Shown here: one piece after another, positions 27,528 to 34,485 of the stretch
Layout: every line of letters starts with the position of its first letter
How positions within the stretch are numbered: the stretch's first letter is position 1
Source: Prevotella sp. P5-92
GTDB taxonomy: Bacteria > Bacteroidota > Bacteroidia > Bacteroidales > Bacteroidaceae
DNA: 64,000 bases
Assembly (NCBI RefSeq): GCF_002251245.1
Contig: NZ_NPJG01000123.1
Coordinates: forward strand, 1 to 64,000
Direction: 5' to 3'
The notes under the pieces: model-generated
What the model was told of the DNA's origin: nothing
Database searches by the model: none
What the model saw: the letters and a program-made list of their open reading frames with translations, nothing else
Translations under genes and position numbers: made by a program

Positions 27528-27852
27528 GGTTCTTCTGCAATTTAGTTGAAGAGCACATGTTCCAGTATAAGTCAGGTAATCAGTTGCTAACTGAATAGGG
27601 TAATCAGTTGCTAACTGAATAGGGTAATCAGTCGTCAACTGAATAGGGTAATCAGTCGTCAACTGAATAGGGCAATCAGTTGTCAACTGAATAGGGTATT
27701 CAGTTGACAAGTGAACGATGATGCTTTCTTATTCCTTCCATTGTGCGAATATGTTAATTTTTGCGCAATAGTAATAATAATCGACGTATCAATCTGTTGA
27801 AGAATAAACTCATACTTGAACATGTGCTCTTCAACTAAATTGCAGAAGAACC
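27528..27852. repeat. Inner inverted repeat pair, 35 bp perfect
   Basis: 27528-27562 and 27818-27852 are perfect inverted copies, 35 of 35; a further 5 bp (ATACT) match on the inner side after one mismatch. They enclose 255 bp that hold the tandem array. Both arms contain TTTAGTTGAAGAGCACATG or its complement. Confidence 0.85.
27575..27718. repeat. Tandem array, six copies of 24 bp
   Basis: Six units starting at 27575, 27599, 27623, 27647, 27671 and 27695. The first two are identical (GGTAATCAGTTGCTAACTGA plus ATAG); the third and fourth are identical to each other; the last is degraded. Each holds a small palindrome of the type TCAGTTGnnAACTGA. As the period is eight codons, one minus frame (27495-27710) reads a repeated octapeptide PIQLTTDY, but it lacks an ATG and is not called a gene. 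Confidence 0.9.
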
Positions 27853-28104
27853 ACTTTTAACAGATATTAACCAAGACCTATACTACGTAACTACTCTCGG
27901 ATTAAACTAGCAAGCGCAAATTTACGAAATCTACCAGAAATTGCAGTTCTATGTTGAACTCACGTACTCATCACCTTGTAAACAAAGGATTTTGAGGCAA
28001 GATTATCAGGGGTGCTGAGTAGTAACAGCTGATAGATAAACAGCTAAAAACATAAATAATATGCAAATATTCTTTTTCATATAAAGGTATAATTATTATA
28101 TCTA

Positions 28105-28175
28105 AGTAGGTCTGCGGGGTTTCCCCCGCTTTCCCCTTCAAGAACCGTGCATGCGACTTTCCTCGCACACGGCTC
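28105..28175 (-). mobile_element. 3' remnant of a group II intron (domains V and VI)
   Basis: On the minus strand 28175-28142 is a canonical 34-nt domain V: it opens GAGCCGTG, has a GAAA loop, a 2-nt bulge and closes CACGGTTC, all pairing as expected and including the catalytic AGC. Downstream, GCGGGG-GAAA-CCCCGC (28129-28114) is a domain VI-like hairpin. No reverse transcriptase gene is left. A short frame at about 28229-28318 (NDPRYDEYFKQRQEAKSRTR then stop) might be the tail of a lost maturase, but this is not certain. Confidence 0.75.
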
Positions 28176-28463
28176 GTGTAATTCTGTTAATTATCTCTCG
28201 TTCTAAATAATCGGCTCTATGTGCTGTCATGCACTGCATTTGAGCGGGCGTGTACGACTTTTTGCTTCTTGTCGTTGCTTGAAGTACTCGTCGTATCGTG
28301 GGTCATTTTCCAAAGAAAAATGATTTATACAAGAAAAACAGGCGCATATGGGTTATTTGCAGAATAATGCACAGATGAGATGGAATGTGCAGAAAAGAGA
28401 GGAATTATAGTTAATAATGGTTAAGAGAAGAGTATAGATAATGGAATTTCAGAACAATATTAG

Positions 28464-28471
28464 TAACTTTG
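28464..28471 (+). promoter_or_regulatory. Promoter -7 box of the FadL-like gene
   Basis: TAACTTTG followed by CGGCG, 27 nt before the ATG at 28498. Confidence 0.6.
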
Positions 28472-28497
28472 CGGCGAATTTAGAATAAATTATATTA

Positions 28498-30042
28498 ATG
28501 AAAAAGATAAAATTAAGCTGTATGGCTATGGTTTTAGCCGCAGCGCAAACAGTTATGGCAGGTGGTCTGTTGACCAACACTAATCAGAATGTAAGTTTTC
28601 TCCGCAATCCAGCCCGTGATGCCGCCATAGGCATAGATGGTGTTTACAGCAACCCCGCTGGTGTGGCATTCCTCGGCGAGGGTTTCCATCTCTCGCTCAA
28701 CATACAGAATGCTCATCAGACTCGTACGGTATCGTCATGGTCAAATCTCTACAAGTTAGGAATGAGCAACAACGGCAGCGAGTTCAAGGAGTTTGAAGGC
28801 GAGGCCGACGCTCCTGTCATTCCCTCTTTGCAGGCTGCCTACAACAAAGGCAAGTGGAGCTATCAGTTTGGCTTTGCCATCACCGGCGGTGGCGGCAAGT
28901 GTACGTTCGACTATGGCATCCCTACGTTTGAGTCGGCTATCGGATTGATTGCCACACAGCTGAAGGCCTTTGGCGCCACTGGCTACGACATGAACGCGTT
29001 TATGGAAGGACGCCAATACTACTTTGGTTTCACGGCCGGAACGGCATATAAGGTGAACGAGAATCTCTCGGTATATGGCGGTCTGAGACTTCTCTACGGC
29101 AATGCCTCATACAAGGCTGCTGTTAATAATATTAAGGTGAACACGGCGAATGGAGCAGTGGCTTTTGACAAGTTTCTCGACGGTGCAAACACGACCGTGA
29201 TAAACGGATTGGCTCAGATAGAGGAAACCCTGCCTTTGGTGGCTGGCGGTATAGCACAGGTGCAGCAGGACATAGAGGCTGCCGGAGTGCCAGTACCGGC
29301 TGAACTTACAGGAAAGTTGGCAGAACTCCAGGCCACACAGCAGCAACTGCTCACCACCAAGGAGACACTCCAGGGTGCCGAAGGAAGCCTCAACATGCTT
29401 GAGCCTTACCGCAATGGCGTGAACCTGATGTGCGACCAGACAGCATGGGGCGTGGCACCTATCATTGGCATTGACTATAAGATAGGCGGTCTGAACCTTG
29501 CCGCAAAGTATGAGTTTAAGACACGCATGAGGATGAAGAACAAATCGACGGTAAAGGAGGCAAGCCTCATCTCTGCGGTCAACAAGTTTAAGGATGGTGA
29601 AAAGGTTGACGAAGACTCTCCTGCCCTGCTCACCTTGGGCGCACAGTACGAAATCTTACCATCACTTCGCGTCATGGCAGGCTGGCATCACTACTTCGAC
29701 GTAGATACAAAGCAATACACCAAGGACATGCTGGGCGACAGCAACGAGTATCTCTTTGGTGCCGAGTACGATATCAGCAGGAAACTTCAGATAAGTGCTG
29801 GTATGCAGCGTACGGCATACGATTTCAAGGATGCCGGCATGAATGACATTTCGTTCAACCTAAGTTCTTATTCCTACGGCCTTGGCATAGGCTACAACAT
29901 CACAGACAAGGTGAAGGTGAATGCGGCATGGTTCCAGACTCTTTACGACGACTATGACAAAGCTCCTGACGCCATGGGAGTGAAGAACTCGTTCACCCGC
30001 ACCAATCGTGTGATTGGCGTAGGCGTGGATATTAAGCTCTAA
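28498..30042 (+). CDS. OmpP1/FadL-family outer membrane transporter
   Basis: 514 residues, with a signal peptide (MKKIKLSCMAMVLAAAQTVMA) and a mature start GGLLTNTNQNVSFLRNPARD in the manner of FadL, whose N-terminal plug sits in the barrel. GVYSNPAGVAFL is the family NPAG block. Many alternating beta strands follow to GVGVDIKL. It likely passes hydrophobic compounds such as fatty acids through the outer membrane. A long Gln/Glu/Leu-rich helical insert (about residues 238-305) is unusual for a barrel and probably forms a coiled coil outside the strands. Monocistronic. Confidence 0.88.
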   Translation: MKKIKLSCMAMVLAAAQTVMAGGLLTNTNQNVSFLRNPARDAAIGIDGVYSNPAGVAFLGEGFHLSLNIQNAHQTRTVSSWSNLYKLGMSNNGSEFKEFEGEADAPVIPSLQAAYNKGKWSYQFGFAITGGGGKCTFDYGIPTFESAIGLIATQLKAFGATGYDMNAFMEGRQYYFGFTAGTAYKVNENLSVYGGLRLLYGNASYKAAVNNIKVNTANGAVAFDKFLDGANTTVINGLAQIEETLPLVAGGIAQVQQDIEAAGVPVPAELTGKLAELQATQQQLLTTKETLQGAEGSLNMLEPYRNGVNLMCDQTAWGVAPIIGIDYKIGGLNLAAKYEFKTRMRMKNKSTVKEASLISAVNKFKDGEKVDEDSPALLTLGAQYEILPSLRVMAGWHHYFDVDTKQYTKDMLGDSNEYLFGAEYDISRKLQISAGMQRTAYDFKDAGMNDISFNLSSYSYGLGIGYNITDKVKVNAAWFQTLYDDYDKAPDAMGVKNSFTRTNRVIGVGVDIKL

Positions 30043-30053
30043 CGAGGGGAAAA

Positions 30054-30086
30054 AATCTCTCGAATAAGCAGTATATCCGGGAGATT
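30054..30086. terminator. Terminator between convergent genes
   Basis: 9-bp stem (30054-30062 with 30078-30086, one G-T pair). In the reverse direction it is followed by TTTTTT and closes the C_GCAxxG_C_C gene; forward it may also close the FadL-like gene. Confidence 0.65.
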
Positions 30087-30101
30087 ATTCCATAAAATAA
30101 A

Positions 30102-30566
30102 CTACTCTTTTTCAAGGTACTTCGCAAATATTCTTGCGGCAGTGACCACCATATTGACGCACGGTCGGGTCTTATAGTACTCGGCTGTGCGTTCTGATGC
30201 TTCATAGCTCAGGGGAGCCCCTTTCCTCAGGTTGAGCAGTTCGGCACACACCAGCGAATGGTGCTCTTCCTTAAACCGTTCGCAAAGCTCTTGCACCACC
30301 TTGTAGTTGTTTGACTTGCCCTCACGGTCGTTAGGGTCAGCCGAACCGCAATCCATGCCTGCAAGTATGGCCATGGCGCTTACGGCTCCGCATGTCATGC
30401 GCAGTCGTCCCATACCGCCGCCCATTCCGGCACTGAGTTTCAGAGCCTGTTCTTCTGTATAACCGTAGATGTCGGCAAAAGCCGCCACTACCGACTGTGA
30501 GCAGTTGTATCCTGCCACGAAAAGTTCTTCTGCCCGTCTTATTCGGGCTGCCTTGTCTATCTTCAT
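30102..30566 (-). CDS. C_GCAxxG_C_C-family protein
   Basis: A 154-residue protein with the defining cysteines: YNCSQSV, then TCGAVSAMAILAGMDCG (the GCAxxG block here reads CGAVSA), a Cys near ELCERF and VCAELL, and RPCVNMV. The family is thought to be redox-active or metal-binding, but its role is not established. No signal peptide, so cytoplasmic. It sits 82 nt after the sirtuin gene on the same strand and may be cotranscribed with it. Confidence 0.85.
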   Translation of the reverse strand: MKIDKAARIRRAEELFVAGYNCSQSVVAAFADIYGYTEEQALKLSAGMGGGMGRLRMTCGAVSAMAILAGMDCGSADPNDREGKSNNYKVVQELCERFKEEHHSLVCAELLNLRKGAPLSYEASERTAEYYKTRPCVNMVVTAARIFAKYLEKE

Positions 30567-30648
30567 GACTATCGTTGTATCTGTTGTTTACTGTAAATGT
30601 TGTCTGTTTCCCCCAGAAAAAATGTTTCCTGGTGAAACAAATGGCAGT

Positions 30649-31347
30649 CTATTCGCTTATGTTCAGCTTCTCCATTAGTTCAGCCATGCCATCGCTTGCG
30701 CCCTTTGCTATATACGTGATGTTGCCATAGGCCGTCACGGGCTTCGGGTCGATGAGATAGATGGGGATGCCGGGTTTTGTATAGCGTATGAGTCCGGCAG
30801 CGGGATATACAGCGAGCGACGTACCGATGATGATAAGCATGTCGGCCTCCATAACAGCCTCAGCGGCAACGGTAATCATCGGCACAGCTTCGCCAAAGAA
30901 GACGATGAACGGGCGGAGCAACGAACCGTCGCCAGCCTTCTCTCCTGGAGCCACTTCATAGTGGTCGGCAGTCAGTTGGACATGATAGCGGGTGTCGTCT
31001 GGATTGTCGCTCGAACAAGCCTTCATCAGTTCGCCATGAAGATGAATGACCTTTGATGAACCAGCCTGCTCGTGGAGATTGTCAACGTTTTGCGTAACAA
31101 CCGTTACGTCGTAATACTTTTCCAGTTCAGCCACCAGCTCGTGTCCCCGACAAGGCCGTTTGTCGAGCATCTTTCCTCTCAACATGTTATAGAAGTCATT
31201 AACAAAGACAGGATCGGCGAGCCATCCTTCATGAGAGGCCACCTTCTGCACGGGATACTGCTCCCAAAGTCCGTCGGCATCGCGAAAGGTGGAAAGTCCA
31301 CTCTCAGCCGACATACCTGCACCAGTTAAAACCACAATTTTCTTCAT
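30649..31347 (-). CDS. Sirtuin-type NAD-dependent protein deacylase
   Basis: 232 residues. NAD-binding GAGMSAESG (9-17), FRDADGLW, TQNVDNLHEQAG and the catalytic His104 in HLHGE are all there, and FFGEAVP follows. Two oddities: the four zinc cysteines are missing (only C66 and C111 in the whole chain), with the zinc loop replaced by a short stretch; and where CobB/Sirt5-type desuccinylases have YxxR, this one reads Y53-N-M-L56-R57, so the Arg is shifted by one. It removes lysine acyl groups using NAD; which acyl group is open. Confidence 0.88.
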   Translation of the reverse strand: MKKIVVLTGAGMSAESGLSTFRDADGLWEQYPVQKVASHEGWLADPVFVNDFYNMLRGKMLDKRPCRGHELVAELEKYYDVTVVTQNVDNLHEQAGSSKVIHLHGELMKACSSDNPDDTRYHVQLTADHYEVAPGEKAGDGSLLRPFIVFFGEAVPMITVAAEAVMEADMLIIIGTSLAVYPAAGLIRYTKPGIPIYLIDPKPVTAYGNITYIAKGASDGMAELMEKLNISE

Positions 31348-31396
31348 AAAGCTATGTTTTTTAATGAATAAATCAAGAATTCTTATTAAGAATGTA

Positions 31397-31404
31397 CAAA
31401 AATA
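31397..31404 (-). promoter_or_regulatory. Promoter -7 box of the sirtuin gene
   Basis: TATTTTTG on the minus strand, 49 nt before the ATG, divergent from the FKBP promoter. Confidence 0.45.
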
Positions 31405-31447
31405 CTAATTTTTATCGAAATAACAAGAGGAAATAAAAAAAAAGTGG

Positions 31448-31455
31448 TATCTTTG
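31448..31455 (+). promoter_or_regulatory. Promoter -7 box of the FKBP cluster
   Basis: TATCTTTG followed by CACG, 41 nt before the ATG at 31497. No clear -33 box. Confidence 0.6.
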
Positions 31456-31496
31456 CACGTTTTTTAGAATATAACACATTATATAAGAAGAAGAAA

Positions 31497-32102
31497 ATGG
31501 ACAAATTAAGCTATGCTTTAGGCTTGGGCATCGGTCGTCAATTGGCACAAATGGGCGCCAACGACTTGAGTATCGATGACTTCGCCGCCGCAATCAAGGA
31601 CGTGGTAGCAGGTAACGAACTGAAGATGTCAAACCACGAGGCACAGAATATCGTGCAAGACTATTTCGCTAAGCAGGAACAGAAGATTCAGGCCGAAATG
31701 GCAGAGAAGGGCAAGGCTGCTAAAGAGGCTGGCGAGAAGTATCTTGCCGAGAACGCAAAGAAAGAAGGTGTAGTGACCACCAAGAGCGGACTTCAATACC
31801 AGGTGCTGAAGGAAGGCAACGGCCGCAAGCCAAAAGCCACCGACAGCGTGAAGTGCCACTACGAAGGATTCCTCATCGACGGCACTCTGTTTGACAGTAG
31901 CGTACAGCGTGGCGAGCCAGCCACCTTCGGCCTCCAGCAGGTGATAGCCGGATGGACAGAAGGTCTCCAGCTGATGCAGGAAGGAGCAAAATACCGCTTC
32001 TTCATACCTTATCTCCTGGGCTACGGAGAGAGCGGTGCCGGACAGACTATCCCTCCATTCTCCACCCTCATCTTCGACGTTGAGCTTATCGAAGTAAAAT
32101 AA
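31497..32102 (+). CDS. FKBP-type peptidyl-prolyl isomerase, cytoplasmic copy
   Basis: 201 residues with no signal peptide. An N-terminal helical dimerisation domain (DKLSYALGLGIGRQLAQMG, of the Mip/FkpA FKBP_N kind) is followed by a C-terminal FKBP domain: VTTKSGLQYQVLKEGNG, VKCHYEGFLIDGTLFDSS, VIAGWTEGLQLM, YLLGYGESG and LIFDVELIEV. It speeds proline isomerisation during folding. It is the first of three related genes in a row; the other two are exported, so only this copy should act inside the cell. Confidence 0.92.
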   Translation: MDKLSYALGLGIGRQLAQMGANDLSIDDFAAAIKDVVAGNELKMSNHEAQNIVQDYFAKQEQKIQAEMAEKGKAAKEAGEKYLAENAKKEGVVTTKSGLQYQVLKEGNGRKPKATDSVKCHYEGFLIDGTLFDSSVQRGEPATFGLQQVIAGWTEGLQLMQEGAKYRFFIPYLLGYGESGAGQTIPPFSTLIFDVELIEVK

Positions 32103-32136
32103 GACAATCAAGAATAAAACAAAAATAATAAAGAAA

Positions 32137-33009
32137 ATGAAGAAATTAACATTCATGGCCGCATCGGCCATCGCCGCAATGTCAATCATGTCGTGCGGCA
32201 ACTCGACTCCTAAGGCAAACCTCAAGAGCGATGTTGACTCAATGAGCTACGCCATCGGTATGGCTCAGACACAGGGTCTGAAGGAATATCTCGTAGGACG
32301 CATGGGTGTTGACACAACCTACATGAAGGAGTTTATCAAGGGTCTGAACGAGGGTGCAAACGCTGGCGACGACAAGAAGAAAGCCGCTTACTATGCTGGT
32401 ATCCAGATTGGTCAGCAGATAAGCAACCAGATGGTTATGGGCATCAACCACGAAGTGTTTGGCGACGACTCTACAAAGACCATCTCGCTGAAGAACTTCA
32501 TGGCAGGTTTCGTTTCTGGCGTTACTGGCAAGAATGGTATCATGACTGTTCAGGAGGCTGGCATGATGGCACAGACAAAGATGCAGCAGCTGAAAGCTAA
32601 GACCATGGAAGCCAAGTATGGCGACAATAAGAAGAAGGGCGAGGAGTTTATGGCTGCCAACAAGAGCAAGGAAGGCATCAAGACTCTGCCAAGCGGCGTT
32701 CAGTACAAGGTGATCAAGGAAGGCAATGGTCCTATCCCAGCCGACACCTCAATGGTATCTTGCAACTACGAGGGTCGCACCATCGACGGCAAGGTGTTTG
32801 ACAGCTCTTACAAGCGCAACCAGCCTCTCAAGCTCCGCTGCAACCAGACCATCAAGGGATGGACAGACGCTATGGTTCACATGCCTGTAGGCTCTGTTTG
32901 GGAAGTGTATATCCCACAGGAACTGGCTTACGGCGAGCGTGAGCAGGGCGACATCAAGCCATTCTCTGTTCTCATCTTTAAGATTGAACTTCTTGGAATC
33001 GAGAAATAA
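32137..33009 (+). CDS. FKBP-type peptidyl-prolyl isomerase, lipoprotein copy
   Basis: 290 residues, with a lipoprotein signal ending SIMSC (Cys20). After the FKBP_N region (SDVDSMSYAIGMAQTQGL) comes the FKBP domain: VSCNYEGRTIDGKVFDSS, TIKGWTDAMVHMPVGS and PFSVLIFKIELLGI. Probably anchored to a membrane facing the periplasm. Second of three paralogues, 34 nt after the first; its stop TAA shares a base with the ATG of the third. Confidence 0.92.
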   Translation: MKKLTFMAASAIAAMSIMSCGNSTPKANLKSDVDSMSYAIGMAQTQGLKEYLVGRMGVDTTYMKEFIKGLNEGANAGDDKKKAAYYAGIQIGQQISNQMVMGINHEVFGDDSTKTISLKNFMAGFVSGVTGKNGIMTVQEAGMMAQTKMQQLKAKTMEAKYGDNKKKGEEFMAANKSKEGIKTLPSGVQYKVIKEGNGPIPADTSMVSCNYEGRTIDGKVFDSSYKRNQPLKLRCNQTIKGWTDAMVHMPVGSVWEVYIPQELAYGEREQGDIKPFSVLIFKIELLGIEK

Positions 33010-33917
33010 TGAGACACAGTATGAAGATAATTGCACTCGCCATGATCATGGCGGGTGCATTTTGCGTTGAAGGGTACGCAGGGAAGAAAAAGACCAAAAC
33101 CCCTAAGGCAGTGAAGAACGCCGTAGTGATGAACAGCGAGTCAGACACGCTGAGCTACGTTGCCGGCATGAGCATGACCAAAGGACTCGTGCCTTTCCTG
33201 CAGCAGTCGTTAGGCATCGACACAGCTTATATGGCAGACTTCATCAGCGGATTTGAAGAAGCTATTGCCTCGGCCGATAGCCCTCAGTATAAAGCCTATT
33301 CGGCAGGTATGGACATTGCAAAACAACTGAAGGAAAGAATGCTCGCCGGCATAGCTCGCGAACTGAAAGACTCGCCCGACTCGCTCGTGGAGAGCATCGC
33401 CATAAGAGGCTTCGTGGATGCCCTCAACGGCGACACTACTATGTATAAGGTGGAAAACGCCGAACTTCTCTTCAAAGACATGATGACAGAGGCCAAGGAA
33501 GCGAAGATTGAAAAGCTCTACGGGCCAAACCGCCGCGCAGGAGAGACTTTCCTTGCCGAAAACGCGAAGAAAGACAGCGTACACACCACAGCCAGCGGAC
33601 TGCAGTATAAGGTCATCGTCGAAGGCACTGGCGAGAAACCAAAAGCCACCGACCGCGTGAAGGTGAACTACGAGGGACGCCTGGTAGATGGAACCGTCTT
33701 CGACTCTTCGGCAAAACACGGTGACAAACCTGTGGAATTTGCAGCAAACCAGGTGATAACCGGATGGACCGAAGCCCTTACACTCATGCCAGTGGGCAGT
33801 AAGTGGGAGCTGTACATCCCCTACAACCTTGCTTATGGCGAGCGCGATTCCGGCATGATAAAGCCTTATAGTGCGCTCATTTTCACGGTTGAACTTATTG
33901 AAATTGTGAAAAAATAG
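33009..33917 (+). CDS. FKBP-type peptidyl-prolyl isomerase, periplasmic copy
   Basis: 302 residues with a cleavable signal (IIALAMIMAGAFCVEGYAG) but no clear lipobox. FKBP_N opens SDTLSYVAGMSMTKGLVPF; the FKBP domain has VKVNYEGRLVDGTVFDSS, VITGWTEALTLMPVGS and LIFTVELIEI. The start ATG overlaps the stop of the previous gene (TAATG); an ATG at 33021 would give a tidier signal peptide. Third and last of the tandem set. Confidence 0.9.
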   Translation: MRHSMKIIALAMIMAGAFCVEGYAGKKKTKTPKAVKNAVVMNSESDTLSYVAGMSMTKGLVPFLQQSLGIDTAYMADFISGFEEAIASADSPQYKAYSAGMDIAKQLKERMLAGIARELKDSPDSLVESIAIRGFVDALNGDTTMYKVENAELLFKDMMTEAKEAKIEKLYGPNRRAGETFLAENAKKDSVHTTASGLQYKVIVEGTGEKPKATDRVKVNYEGRLVDGTVFDSSAKHGDKPVEFAANQVITGWTEALTLMPVGSKWELYIPYNLAYGERDSGMIKPYSALIFTVELIEIVKK

Positions 33918-33945
33918 TCATTTTGTATATTTTTTGCAATTTTTT

Positions 33946-33977
33946 CTTGACTAATTCAATAAAAAGCATTACTTTTG
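33946..33977 (+). promoter_or_regulatory. Promoter of the Lrp-type regulator
   Basis: CTTG at 33946-33949 and TACTTTTG at 33970-33977, 20 nt apart, 40 nt before the ATG. Confidence 0.65.
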
Positions 33978-34016
33978 CTGACAATTTGCAAACATACCGA
34001 TAAAAGTTGAGAAAAA

Positions 34017-34481
34017 ATGGAGAAAATAGACAACCTGGACAAGAAGATATTGAGAATATTGTCTAAAAACGCAAGGATTCCATTCAAGGATGTAGCCGCT
34101 GAATGTAACGTATCTCGTGCAGCCATTCACCAACGCGTACAACATCTCATCGAAGGCAATGTCATCATGGGAAGCGGGTTTGACGTAAATCCTAAGTCGC
34201 TTGGCTACTCTACTTGCACTTACGTAGGCATCACACTCGAAAGAGGTAGCATGTACAAGGACGTAGTTGAAAGACTTCAACATATTCCAGAAATCGTTGA
34301 GTGTCACTTCACTACCGGACCTTACACCATGCTCGTGAAACTATATGCCAGAGACAACGAACAGCTGATGCACCTGCTGAACGGACAACTACAAGACATT
34401 CCCGGCGTTGTAGCTACCGAGACACTTATATCTCTTGAACAAAGCATAAAAAGGGAAATAGACGTGAAAGTGGACGAATAA
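34017..34481 (+). CDS. Lrp/AsnC-family transcription regulator
   Basis: 154 residues: an N-terminal winged helix (LDKKILRILSKNARIPFKDV, then CNVSRAAIHQRV as recognition helix) and a C-terminal RAM ligand domain (VGITLERGSMYKDVVERLQ, ECHFTTGPYTMLVKLYARD). Members bind amino acids and form ring-shaped oligomers. It lies 4 nt before the C26-M19 hydrolase, whose products would be amino acids, so control by the released amino acid is a plausible idea, not shown. Confidence 0.92.
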   Translation: MEKIDNLDKKILRILSKNARIPFKDVAAECNVSRAAIHQRVQHLIEGNVIMGSGFDVNPKSLGYSTCTYVGITLERGSMYKDVVERLQHIPEIVECHFTTGPYTMLVKLYARDNEQLMHLLNGQLQDIPGVVATETLISLEQSIKREIDVKVDE

Positions 34482-34485
34482 TCTC

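Larger units (their letters stand above)
27321..27988. repeat. Outer inverted repeat pair, 24 bp
   Basis: 27321-27344 and 27965-27988 are inverted copies matching at 22 of 24 positions. They enclose 620 bp with no gene and a second inverted repeat nested inside. Ten of the 24 bases (from 27334) are also part of a 16-nt direct repeat GGTGCTGAGTAGTTAC, found again at 28011-28026 with one change. No target-site duplication is obvious. Confidence 0.7.

Noticed and set aside
27495..27710. Minus-strand frame with octapeptide repeats PIQLTTDY
   Set aside because: It opens only from TTG, exists because the DNA period is 24 bp, and the rest reads as random sequence. The DNA repeat is the real feature.
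27575..27718. CRISPR array
   Set aside because: The 24-bp units follow each other without unique spacers, and no cas gene is near.
27321..27988. Intact insertion sequence
   Set aside because: No transposase-like frame exists between the inverted repeats, and no clear target duplication is seen.
28229..28318. Maturase gene fragment as a called pseudogene
   Set aside because: The 30-codon frame (NDPRYDEYFKQR...) is too short to assign to a reverse transcriptase with any certainty; it is mentioned only with the intron remnant.
31629..32225. 198-codon minus-strand frame across the first FKBP gene
   Set aside because: Antisense shadow of a clear FKBP; no own promoter or ribosome-binding site seen.
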